From assembly GCA_020061685.1 (NCBI GenBank), contig JAGUXU010000076.1:1-18476 (forward strand): a stretch of DNA of 18,476 nucleotides, given 5' to 3'. Position 1 is the first letter of the stretch. Every line of letters begins with the position of its first letter. Both the position numbers and the translations under genes were made by a program. This stretch comes from Candidatus Omnitrophota bacterium. GTDB taxonomy: Bacteria; Omnitrophota; Gorgyraeia; Pluralincolimonadales; Pluralincolimonadaceae. Below, piece after piece: positions 7,111-14,856 of the stretch. The notes below the pieces were generated by a model. The model made no database searches and was not told the origin of the DNA. It saw nothing but the letters and a program-made list of their open reading frames with translations.

Positions 7111-8538
7111 ATGGCAGGATTTTTTAAGAGACTGTCACTCGTTCCCACAGGCCTTCGTTATAAATTAACCATCGCCTTTGTCCTTATGTCCATAATCCCT
7201 ATTGCTATAGGCGTCTACCTTGCATGTAACTATATCTTTTGGAACCCCCAATATCCCTGGGATGTATCCGACGTATCGATCCTTCTGGGCGTGACCATCG
7301 TTATCGCGCTTCTCGGCTTTAAGATCTCCAAAGATATCATATCCCCGATAATAGACATGGCCCTTAAGGCCAAAGTGATAGCCAACGGCGACTTAAGCCA
7401 GCGCATAGATATAAAGAGCGAGGACGAGATCGGCGAATTGGGCAGCACCCTTAATGTCCTCACCCGCCGCATCCGCGAGAACATGGATGAATTAAGGTCC
7501 TACGGCGAAAGGACCAAGGAGATCAACGTAGAGATAAGCAAGAAGGTCCTTGTCCTCTCCGGGCTCCTGCAGATCGGCAACCTCATCTCTCAGGGTTCGC
7601 CGCTGGACCAGATATTAGACCTTATCGTCGAGAAGATATCCCAGTTAGAGGACGAGAGCGCCCTCTCCCTGCTGCTGGTGGAAGATAAGGATATGTTGAC
7701 CACGAAGATCAGTTATAATTTGAAGAAAGAAGAACTAAAAGGATTGAAATTAAAAGTCGGGACGGGCTTTCTCGGGCGTTCTGTTTCGGAAGGGAGACTC
7801 CTGGTCTTTGACAGGCGTTCAAAATTGACCAAGGAATCCGGCGAGTTCCTGGATTCCTTTGAATTGAGAAATTGCGTCATAGCGCCGGTCACAATCCACG
7901 GGCAGGGTATCGGCGTCTTATGTTTTGGTAACGCCGTCGCGGATTATGAGTTTAAGAACGACGACGTCGAACTGCTGAAATTATTCACCCGGCAGATCGC
8001 CATCGCGGTCGAGAACGAGATGCTGACAAAGAAGGCGAAAGACCTCTCCATAAAGGACGAACTGACCGGATTATACAACGAGAAATACATCACCGGACGC
8101 CTTGACGAAGAGATAAAACGCGCCATACTCTATCAAAGGCCCTGCTCCTTCGCGATATTGAATATAGATGATTTCACGCTATTCCATCAGGGGAAAGGCG
8201 AATTGGTGGCGGAAGAGACCATAAAGAAGATCGGCAAGATCATAGAGGCAAATGTCACCGAGGTCGACAGGGTCGGCAGGTTAAGCGGAGACGAGTTCGC
8301 CGTGGTCATGCCGGAGAAGAACAAGAAACAGGCCAACGCCTTAGCCGAGGTATTGCGTCAGCGCGTGGAGGCCTTTGGGATAGCCGCCGGCGGAAGTTAT
8401 CCGAGGAATGTCGTTACCGTAAGCGGCGGCGTAAGCGAGAACCCGCTTGATGGGGCGACATCCGATCAATTGATCAAGAAAGCCAGAGCGTCACTGGAAG
8501 GGGCCAAGTCCCGCGGAAAGAACGTAGTGGTCTCATAA
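7111..8538 (+). CDS. Membrane HAMP-GAF-GGDEF protein, probably catalytically degenerate
   Basis: Domains in order (475 residues from this start): two membrane spans (about 18-42 and 55-72), a HAMP linker (about 75-127, with IDIKSEDEIGELGSTLNVL), a GAF domain (about 145-300) and a GGDEF domain (about 311-475, starting IKDELTGLYNEKY). GGDEF domains usually condense two GTP into cyclic di-GMP. The signature here is S392-G-D-E-F396. However, the segment normally DxDxFKxxND reads NIDDFTLFHQ: the metal-ligand Asp is N351 and the guanine-contacting Asn is H359, and the later guanine-contacting Asp is E368. No RxxD inhibitory site precedes the motif. Catalysis is therefore doubtful and a GTP- or signal-sensing role is possible. 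The ATG at 7111 is preferred over 7102 because AAGGGAG (7095-7101) would abut the earlier codon. It is first gene of the pilus motor operon. Confidence 0.85.
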   Translation: MAGFFKRLSLVPTGLRYKLTIAFVLMSIIPIAIGVYLACNYIFWNPQYPWDVSDVSILLGVTIVIALLGFKISKDIISPIIDMALKAKVIANGDLSQRIDIKSEDEIGELGSTLNVLTRRIRENMDELRSYGERTKEINVEISKKVLVLSGLLQIGNLISQGSPLDQILDLIVEKISQLEDESALSLLLVEDKDMLTTKISYNLKKEELKGLKLKVGTGFLGRSVSEGRLLVFDRRSKLTKESGEFLDSFELRNCVIAPVTIHGQGIGVLCFGNAVADYEFKNDDVELLKLFTRQIAIAVENEMLTKKAKDLSIKDELTGLYNEKYITGRLDEEIKRAILYQRPCSFAILNIDDFTLFHQGKGELVAEETIKKIGKIIEANVTEVDRVGRLSGDEFAVVMPEKNKKQANALAEVLRQRVEAFGIAAGGSYPRNVVTVSGGVSENPLDGATSDQLIKKARASLEGAKSRGKNVVVS

Positions 8539-8551
8539 TCAAGGAGGAATC

Positions 8552-9619
8552 ATGGCCGTCGTACAGATCGAGACACTATTAAAGATGATGGTTGAAAGGA
8601 ACGCTTCTGACCTTCATTTATCGGTATTTTCCCCTCCGCAGCTGAGGATAGACGAAAAATTGGTCCCGACCGAATACCCTCCGCTATCTCCGGATGACAC
8701 GAAGAAATTGGCATACAGCATCCTGAAGCCGCAGCAGATAGAGAAGTTCGAGCGGGAATTCGAACTGGACGCATCGTTCGGCATAGAAGGCCTCGGCCGT
8801 TTCAGGGTGAACGTCTTCTTACAGAGGGGTTATGTCGGCACGGCGATAAGGTTGCTCCCTGCCGGCATCATGAGCTTCAAGGAATGCGGTCTGCCGGTGG
8901 ATATAGTCGAGAGCCTTTGTAAGAGGCCAAAAGGCCTGGTGCTTGTCACCGGCGCCACCGGGAGCGGAAAATCGACGACCCTGGCGTCTATGGTAGATAA
9001 GATAAATTCGGAGAGGAACTGCCACATAGTGATAATCGAGGACCCGATAGAATATATCCATAAGAATAAAAAAGCGCTCGTTGACCAGAGGGAAGTGGAA
9101 TCCGACACCCATTCCTTTGCCCAGGCGTTAAAGCACGTCTTAAGGCAGGACCCCAACGTAATACTTATAGGCGAGATGCGCGACCTCGAGACCATAGAGG
9201 CCGCCCTTACCATAGCCGAGACCGGCCATCTGGTCTTGTCCACGCTGCATACTTCGGATGCCGTCCAGACGACGAACAGGATCGTCGATGTCTTTCCGGC
9301 GCATCAGCAGCAGCAGGTGAGGATCCAGCTTTCTTTTGTCCTTCTGGCAGTCCTATCCCAGCAATTGATACCCAAAGCGAGCGGCCGCGGCAGGGTCCTG
9401 GCGACCGAGGTCATGATAGCCAACTCCGCTGTCCGGAGCCTGATCCGCGAGGCAAAGACGCACCAATTGATGTCGATAATACAGACGTGCCAGAAAGAGG
9501 GCATGAAGACGATGAACCAGTCATTGTTTGAGTTATATCAGCAGAAATTGATATCGTACGAAGACGCGATAGCGCGCAGCACCGATCCGGAAGACTTGGA
9601 AAGGTTATTCAAGAAATAA
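8552..9619 (+). CDS. pilT: Type IV pilus retraction ATPase PilT
   Basis: PilT is a cytoplasmic hexameric ATPase that powers pilus depolymerisation and retraction. The 355-residue product has the usual length. It begins with the PAS-like N-terminal domain (NASDLHLSVFSPPQLRID), then Walker A GATGSGKS at residues 134-141 with K140, an Asp-box/Walker B region LRQDPNVILIGEMRDLETIE, the His box AETGHLVLSTLHT, and AVRSLIRE at 293-300. The last is the retraction signature close to the canonical AIRNLIRE, and it separates PilT from PilB. All key residues look intact. AAGGAGG (8541-8547) precedes the ATG. It lies 13 nt after the GGDEF gene in the same operon. Confidence 0.96.
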   Translation: MAVVQIETLLKMMVERNASDLHLSVFSPPQLRIDEKLVPTEYPPLSPDDTKKLAYSILKPQQIEKFEREFELDASFGIEGLGRFRVNVFLQRGYVGTAIRLLPAGIMSFKECGLPVDIVESLCKRPKGLVLVTGATGSGKSTTLASMVDKINSERNCHIVIIEDPIEYIHKNKKALVDQREVESDTHSFAQALKHVLRQDPNVILIGEMRDLETIEAALTIAETGHLVLSTLHTSDAVQTTNRIVDVFPAHQQQQVRIQLSFVLLAVLSQQLIPKASGRGRVLATEVMIANSAVRSLIREAKTHQLMSIIQTCQKEGMKTMNQSLFELYQQKLISYEDAIARSTDPEDLERLFKK

Positions 9620-9625
9620 TATAAT

Positions 9626-10081
9626 ATGCCACAGCCACGGCGCGTAATAACCAAGACGATAGGTCAGCTGCTCCTGGAGAAGGGGGTGATAAAACAGGCG
9701 CAATTGGACGAGGCCCTGAAGATCCAGAAGGAGAAGGGCGGCTTATTGGGCCAGATCCTCGCGGGACTGGGGCACGTCACCGAGGAACAGATCGCGCAGG
9801 CCATCACAGTCCAGTACGGGTTCCCGTATCTTCCTCTCTCGAATTACGAGATGGACGAGAACGCGACAAAACTCGTGCCGGAGAACGTCGCGCGCCAGTA
9901 TTGCCTTATACCTATCGATAAGATCGGCAACACCATCACGATCGCGATGGCCGACCCCCTTAATACACAGGCCATTGAGGACATAGAATTATTGACGAGT
10001 TCCTCGGTCCAGATATTCGTATCTACGGCGACCGATATCAAGCAGGCGATAGACAAGTCTTATAAAAAACAGGGGGCATGA
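9626..10081 (+). CDS. Stand-alone MshEN / GspE N-terminal domain protein
   Basis: The 151-residue product consists only of the domain normally found at the N-terminus of PilB/GspE/MshE ATPases, with no ATPase part. Two tandem helical motifs are visible: TIGQLLLEKGVIKQAQLDEAL and LLGQILAGLGHVTEEQIAQAI, each of the (R)LGxxL...G...L..A type. A second lobe with PENVARQYCLIPIDKIGNTITIAMADPLN follows. MshEN domains of this form can bind cyclic di-GMP. Gly is kept in both motifs here, but the first-motif Arg is Thr. It closely resembles the N-termini of the two following PilB proteins, so it probably arose by partial duplication. No ribosome site is obvious 6 nt after pilT, suggesting translational coupling. 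It could be a regulator or adaptor of the motors. Confidence 0.85.
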   Translation: MPQPRRVITKTIGQLLLEKGVIKQAQLDEALKIQKEKGGLLGQILAGLGHVTEEQIAQAITVQYGFPYLPLSNYEMDENATKLVPENVARQYCLIPIDKIGNTITIAMADPLNTQAIEDIELLTSSSVQIFVSTATDIKQAIDKSYKKQGA

Positions 10082-10087
10082 GAAAAT

Positions 10088-11794
10088 ATGCCTTCAGGCC
10101 TTAAGGAACGGCTAAGTGAGATCCTGGCAAAAAAGGGGATACTCACCGAGGATAAGTTAAACGAAGCCCTTAAGATCCAGAAGGGAAAAGGCGGCTCGTT
10201 AGGCGATATCCTCGTCTCCCTCGGGGCCGTCAGCCAGAACGAACTGCTCGCCATCCTAAGCCAGGAATTGGGGATCCCGCCCATCTCTCTCTCAAAATAC
10301 AAGATAGACCCGAAGATCGTAAAAGTGATGCCGAGGAAGATCGCCGTCAATTACCAGATGATGCCCATCTCGCGGATCGGGAACGTCCTCACCGTCGCCA
10401 TGGCCGATCCCCTGAATGTCTTCGCGACCGATGACTTAAAACAGGTCACCGGCATGGAGATAAATCCGATCATCACGACCAAGGACGATATAAAAGTGGC
10501 GATAGAACAGTATTACGGCAGCGCCGTGACGACCGAGATAGAGACGCTCGTCAGGGAGACCGCGGCAGAGCCCGCGGCGATCAAGAAAGAAGAGGCGGCG
10601 GCCGTAAACCTGAAGAGCCTGGCTTTAGCCACGCCGGTCGTGAAACTGACCGACGCGATAGTCCTTGACGCCACGAAGTCGAGGGCCAGCGATATATTGA
10701 TAGAGCCGATGGACGAGGATGTCAGGATAAGGTATAAGATAGACGGCATATTCAGGGAGGCCCAGTCGCTGCCGAAATCCGTCCAGTCAAGTGTCGTTTC
10801 TAGGATCAAGGTCATGTCCAACCTGAATATCGCCGAGAAAAGACTGCCGCAGGACGGCAGGTTTAAGGTCAAGATCCAGAACCGGGAAGTGGATTTCAGG
10901 GTCTCGACCGTCCCGACCGCGTTCGGCGAGAAAGTAGCGCTTAGAGTCCTCGATAAATCGCAGGCCACGCTGGACGTGGATAAATTGGGCTTTGAGCAGG
11001 AACCGCTTCAGGAACTTAAAAAAGCGTCCAAGCGGCCTCACGGCATGATCCTCGTATGCGGCCCGGCGGGCTCGGGCAAGACCACCACGCTTTATTCCGT
11101 ATTGAAATTCATCGATTCGCCCCAGAAAAATTTCGTCACGGTCGAGGACCCGGTGGAATTCCTTCTTCCGGGCATAAATCAGGTCAATATAAACCCCGGC
11201 ATAGGCCTCACCTACGCGGCGACGCTTCGTTCCATATTACGGCAGGACCCCAACATCATCATGGTCGGTGAGATACGCGACCTTGAGACGGTGGATATCG
11301 CGATAAAAGCGGCCTTGACCGGCCACCTGGTCCTAAGCACCCTTCATACCAATACGGCCACCGGCGTCATAATGAGACTGATGAATATGGGCGTTGAGCC
11401 GTTCCTGATAAGCTCATCCGTCATACTGGTCGCCGCGCAAAGACTGGTAAGGCAGATATGCCCCCGCTGTAAGGAGCAATACGAGGTGCCGAAGGGCATT
11501 CTGGATAAACTGAAGATAAAGCCGCCGTCCGGCGGAGTGAAGTTTTATCGAGGGAAAGGATGCGCCAGTTGTTTCAAGACGGGTTTCAAGGGCAGGGTGG
11601 GTTTGATCGAGGCCCTGACACTGAACGCTGAGATAAGGGCCCTTATAGCCAGGCGGGCGCATGAAAACGAGGTCTACGACGCCGCCCGGAAAGCGGGGCT
11701 TATCACATTGAGGGAATGCGGGCTCAGAAAGGTATTTGACGGGACCACGACTTTAGAGGAGGTTCTTCGCGTCACGTTAGGGGAACAGGACTAA
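10088..11794 (+). CDS. pilB: PilB-type pilus assembly ATPase, copy 1
   Basis: This is a GspE/PilB-family hexameric ATPase that drives pilin polymerisation at the inner face of the membrane. The 568 residues include an MshEN domain (about 1-150, starting RLSEILAKKGILTEDKLNEAL), a linker, a PAS-like N2 domain and the ATPase core. Walker A is GPAGSGKT, residues 325-332, with K331. The Asp box/Walker B is LRQDPNIIMVGEIRD (D387) and the His box is LTGHLVLSTLHTN (H413). A zinc site is formed by C458-x2-C461 and C492-x2-C495. In the normally conserved SDIHIEP motif the His is Leu (RASDILIEP, L204). It starts 6 nt after the MshEN gene and is followed 4 nt later by a second PilB. Whether copy 1 or 2 is the main extension motor cannot be told from sequence. 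Confidence 0.92.
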   Translation: MPSGLKERLSEILAKKGILTEDKLNEALKIQKGKGGSLGDILVSLGAVSQNELLAILSQELGIPPISLSKYKIDPKIVKVMPRKIAVNYQMMPISRIGNVLTVAMADPLNVFATDDLKQVTGMEINPIITTKDDIKVAIEQYYGSAVTTEIETLVRETAAEPAAIKKEEAAAVNLKSLALATPVVKLTDAIVLDATKSRASDILIEPMDEDVRIRYKIDGIFREAQSLPKSVQSSVVSRIKVMSNLNIAEKRLPQDGRFKVKIQNREVDFRVSTVPTAFGEKVALRVLDKSQATLDVDKLGFEQEPLQELKKASKRPHGMILVCGPAGSGKTTTLYSVLKFIDSPQKNFVTVEDPVEFLLPGINQVNINPGIGLTYAATLRSILRQDPNIIMVGEIRDLETVDIAIKAALTGHLVLSTLHTNTATGVIMRLMNMGVEPFLISSSVILVAAQRLVRQICPRCKEQYEVPKGILDKLKIKPPSGGVKFYRGKGCASCFKTGFKGRVGLIEALTLNAEIRALIARRAHENEVYDAARKAGLITLRECGLRKVFDGTTTLEEVLRVTLGEQD

Positions 11795-11798
11795 AGAT

Positions 11799-13511
11799 AT
11801 GCCCAAGAGTTTAAGAGAAAAGATATCGGAGATCCTGGTCAGCAAGGGCTGGATAACCAAAGAGAAGCTCGACGAGGCGATAAAGGTCCAGCATGATAAA
11901 GGCGGCAATTTAAGCGAGATACTCGTCGGAAGCGGCCTGGTCAAAGAGAGCGACCTGTTGCTTATCTTCAGCCAGGAGCTCAGCATCCCGCCCATAAATC
12001 TCGCGAAATACGCGATAGACAAAGAACTAATTTCTCTTGTGCCGGAGAAGATCGCGCGGCTTTATAAGGTAATACCGGTCTCCAAACTCGGGAACCGCAT
12101 GACAGTTGCGATGGCCGACCCCCTTGACATATTCGCGTTAGACGACTTAAAGATCCTGACCAAATACGAGATAGACCCCGTTATAGCTACCGCGAAAGAC
12201 ATAGCCGACGCGATCGCGACCTATTACGGGGCCGATGAACTCTCGATAAAGAAGATAGTCGAGGACGTCAAGACCGACGAAGCGGTAGAGGTGGTGTCCA
12301 CCGAGGCAGAAGAGAGGTTTGACGTATCGTCGCTTGCGATAGAGAGCAAGAAGGCGCCCATCTTAAAGATGGTCGACCTGATAGTGAACGAGGCGTTGAA
12401 GAGGCGCGCATCGGATATCCATGTCGAGCCCGCCGAAAAAGACCTGAGGATCCGGTATCGCGTAGACGGCGCGCTGAGCGAATTCATGGTCCTTCCGAAA
12501 ACGAACCAGAACGCGATCCTGACAAGGATAAAGATAATGTCCGCCATGGACATTACCGAATGGCGCCTGCCTCAGGACGGAAGGTTCAAGGTCAAGATGG
12601 AGGAGAGGGAGATAGATTTCCGCGTCTCTACTCTTCCCATAGTCTACGGCGAGAAGGTGGTCTTAAGGGTCCTTGACAAGTCCAGTATAAAAATAGGCCC
12701 GGAAAAATTAGGGTTCCTGCCCAAGACGCTGGAGGAGGTCAAGGAAGCGATAGCCAGGCCTTACGGGATGTTCCTTGTCACGGGCCCCACAGGCAGCGGG
12801 AAGTCGACGACGCTCTATTCCATATTGAACGTGCTTAATACGCCGGAAAGAAACATAGTGACCATTGAAGATCCGATCGAATATGAGCTTATGGGGATAA
12901 CCCAAGTCCAGGTCAGGCCCGAGATAGGCCTTACTTTCGCCAACGGGCTCCGCGCGTTCCTGCGCCAGGCGCCCGATATAGTCATGGTCGGAGAGATCCG
13001 CGATTTCGAGACGGCGGACATAGCCATAAAGGCCTCCCTTACGGGACAATTACTTCTGTCAACGCTGCATACCAATGACGCGCCGAGCGCGATAACGAGG
13101 CTCATAGATATGGGGGTAGAGCCGTTCCTCGTCGCCTCGAGTCTTGTCTTCGTATGCGCGCAGCGCCTGATGCGGAAGGTATGCGAAAATTGCAAGGAGA
13201 AGATCGATATCCCGAAGGAAGCGCTGGAAAAACTCGGGTTCAAGCCGAGGGAAAAGGCGTCATTCTATAAAGGAAAAGGATGCGCCAAGTGCAATAACAC
13301 GGGTTACTACGGGAGGTTCGCCATCTTAGAGGACCTTATAATAGATGACGCGATAAAAGAGATGATACTTGACAGGGTGCCCAGCGATAAGATAAAAGAG
13401 TATGCGGTCAGGGAGAAATCCATGTTGACGTTGCGCACCGCAGCGCTTGAACATTTAGCGATGGGCAATACCACTATCGAAGAGGTCGTAAGGGTGACCG
13501 CGGAGGAGTAG
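11799..13511 (+). CDS. pilB: PilB-type pilus assembly ATPase, copy 2
   Basis: This is the second full-length PilB/GspE-family ATPase (570 residues), clearly paralogous to the preceding gene. It has an MshEN domain with both motif Gly residues changed to Ser (KISEIL, NLSEIL). Its RASDIHVEP motif is intact (H208), and Walker A is GPTGSGKS with K335. The Asp-box is altered to LRQAPDIVMVGEIRD (A391 where Asp is usual) and the His box reads LTGQLLLSTLHTN (Q417). The zinc cysteines are C462, C465, C495 and C498. So this copy keeps the motif that copy 1 has lost, and departs where copy 1 is canonical. It abuts pilC directly, the usual PilB-PilC arrangement. Confidence 0.92.
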   Translation: MPKSLREKISEILVSKGWITKEKLDEAIKVQHDKGGNLSEILVGSGLVKESDLLLIFSQELSIPPINLAKYAIDKELISLVPEKIARLYKVIPVSKLGNRMTVAMADPLDIFALDDLKILTKYEIDPVIATAKDIADAIATYYGADELSIKKIVEDVKTDEAVEVVSTEAEERFDVSSLAIESKKAPILKMVDLIVNEALKRRASDIHVEPAEKDLRIRYRVDGALSEFMVLPKTNQNAILTRIKIMSAMDITEWRLPQDGRFKVKMEEREIDFRVSTLPIVYGEKVVLRVLDKSSIKIGPEKLGFLPKTLEEVKEAIARPYGMFLVTGPTGSGKSTTLYSILNVLNTPERNIVTIEDPIEYELMGITQVQVRPEIGLTFANGLRAFLRQAPDIVMVGEIRDFETADIAIKASLTGQLLLSTLHTNDAPSAITRLIDMGVEPFLVASSLVFVCAQRLMRKVCENCKEKIDIPKEALEKLGFKPREKASFYKGKGCAKCNNTGYYGRFAILEDLIIDDAIKEMILDRVPSDKIKEYAVREKSMLTLRTAALEHLAMGNTTIEEVVRVTAEE

Positions 13512-14723
13512 ATGCCGGTATTCAAGTATATAGCCAAGGATAAGGACGGTAAGACAGTCAGCGGTTCTTCTGACGCGGCCAGCAACAGGGCCCTCGTGGA
13601 GAGCCTGCGCCAGCGCGATCTGACGATAATCCAGATCGAGGAGGAGAAGGCAAGGGGCGCAAAAACCGTCGCGGTCGGGGGCGGAAGGATAAAGATGGAT
13701 GAGCTGGTCATCTTCTCGAGGCAGCTGGCCACCATGGTGGATGCCGGTATCCCCTTGGTCGGCGCGCTGGATGCCCTTCAGGACCAGATGGAGGGCAGGG
13801 GTTTTAAGAACGTCATCAGAAAAGTGCGCAATGACGTCGAGGGGGGATTGAGTCTCTCGGAGGCCTTAAGTAAACAACCCAATGTCTTTTCGGCGTTCTT
13901 TATCAATATGGTAAAGGCGGGCGAATCAAGCGGTCAGCTCGATGATATATTGGACAGGGTGGCGGTATATATGGAAAAGACGATAGCCCTGATAAGGAAA
14001 GTCAAATCGAGCCTGATATATCCGGCCGTCGTCATCCTTATGGCCATCACTATCACGACGTTCCTGATAGTAAAAGTCGTGCCCACCTTTGAGAGCATCT
14101 TTGTCACTATCGGGGTGGACCTTCCGCTTCCGACGAAGATACTGATCGCTACCTCAAAGATAATCAGGCAGTGGCTTCCGCTGGTCGCGATCGGCCTGGT
14201 GGTCTCTGCTGTGGCGCTTGTCAGGATCATACGCACAGACAGGGGTAAGCTCATATTTGATACCCTGCTCTTAAAGTTACCGGTCTTGGGCCCCTTGCTG
14301 AATAAGGTCGCTATCGCCCGTTTCGCGCGCACCCTTTCGACCCTGCAGAAGAGCGGCGTATCTATATTGACGGCCCTGGAGATAGTGGGGAAGACCTCGG
14401 GAAATAAAGTCATAGAGGCCGCCGTCTTCAAGACCAAGTCCAGCATAAAAGAAGGGGAGTCGATAGCGCAGCCGTTGATGGCAAGCGGGGTGTTTCCGCC
14501 TATGGTGACAAGGATGATCTCCGTCGGAGAGCAGACGGGAAAGCTTGAGGAGATGCTTGGCAAGGTAGCGGACTTTTACGAGAGCGAGGTCGACGCCGCC
14601 GTCTCGGGCCTGACCAGCCTTATCGAGCCCCTCATAATAGCTTTCTTAGGGATAGTCGTAGGCGGGATAGTCGTATCCATGTTCCTGCCCATAGTCAAAC
14701 TCATCCAGGTCGTCGGCCAGTGA
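13512..14723 (+). CDS. pilC: Type IV pilus inner-membrane platform protein PilC
   Basis: PilC (GspF family) is the inner-membrane platform on which the PilB and PilT motors act to insert or remove pilin subunits. The 403-residue product has the standard layout. A short N-terminal region (PVFKYIAKDKDGKTVSG) precedes two T2SSF domains, marked by FSRQLATMVDAGIPLVGAL near residue 68 and FARTLSTLQKSGVSILTAL near 270. Three hydrophobic segments lie at about 167-193, 220-240 and 371-396. Phrases such as FVNMVKAGE-like FINMVKAGESSGQLD and MISVGEQTGKLEEML are typical. The ATG follows the stop of the second pilB with no gap. It is the last gene of the motor operon; no terminator is visible before the pilin promoter. 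Confidence 0.95.
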   Translation: MPVFKYIAKDKDGKTVSGSSDAASNRALVESLRQRDLTIIQIEEEKARGAKTVAVGGGRIKMDELVIFSRQLATMVDAGIPLVGALDALQDQMEGRGFKNVIRKVRNDVEGGLSLSEALSKQPNVFSAFFINMVKAGESSGQLDDILDRVAVYMEKTIALIRKVKSSLIYPAVVILMAITITTFLIVKVVPTFESIFVTIGVDLPLPTKILIATSKIIRQWLPLVAIGLVVSAVALVRIIRTDRGKLIFDTLLLKLPVLGPLLNKVAIARFARTLSTLQKSGVSILTALEIVGKTSGNKVIEAAVFKTKSSIKEGESIAQPLMASGVFPPMVTRMISVGEQTGKLEEMLGKVADFYESEVDAAVSGLTSLIEPLIIAFLGIVVGGIVVSMFLPIVKLIQVVGQ

Positions 14724-14729
14724 AATGTC

Positions 14730-14757
14730 TTGACAAAGGGTTATTTGGTGCTATACT
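14730..14757 (+). promoter_or_regulatory. Strong sigma-70-type promoter for the major pilin
   Basis: A perfect -35 TTGACA (14730-14735), a 16-nt spacer and -10 TATACT (14752-14757, 5 of 6). It begins 6 nt after the pilC stop. Its core resembles the promoter at 7050-7079. No sigma-54 (GG/GC) element, common for pilA genes elsewhere, is visible here. Confidence 0.78.
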
Positions 14758-14763
14758 TTTTAA

Positions 14764-14856
14764 TGAGAGAAGCCGAAGGCGCGATATAATAATCTTCTCG
14801 CCAGAGCTTTGGTCTTTGAGATATCCCAAGCGAGGAAGAAAGGAGGGGGGAAAGAG
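14764..14856 (+). other. Pilin mRNA 5' leader with possible hairpins
   Basis: From the predicted start near 14764 to the ATG at 14857 there are about 93 nt, far longer than other leaders here. Two weak stems are possible: GGCG(C)GA with TC(T)CGCC between about 14778 and 14802, and GCTT(T)GG with CCCAAGC between about 14806 and 14832, each with one mismatch. It does not match the conserved core of the cyclic-di-GMP-I riboswitch. It could be an mRNA-stabilising leader. Confidence 0.35.
14841..14846 (+). promoter_or_regulatory. Very strong ribosome binding site of the pilin gene
   Basis: AGGAGG, extended to GGAGGGGGG, lies 10 nt (fewer if the extended G run is used) upstream of the ATG at 14857. 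It decides the start: an in-frame TTG at 14809 would put this site inside the gene and make an unusually long prepilin leader. Confidence 0.8.

Noticed and set aside
9596..9625. TTGGAA-N18-TATAAT immediately before the stand-alone MshEN gene, with a perfect -10.
   Set aside because: The ATG is directly after the TATAAT, so a transcript from it would start inside or past the start codon. The gene is in an operon with tight spacing; an A/T-rich stop-start junction explains the match.
14809..14856. Longer pilin starting at the TTG at 14809.
   Set aside because: It would give a 25-residue leader and place the strong AGGAGG site inside the gene. The ATG at 14857 gives a normal 9-residue basic leader.
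14764..14856. Cyclic-di-GMP-I riboswitch in the pilin leader.
   Set aside because: The conserved core expected of that class is not present; only weak generic stems are seen.
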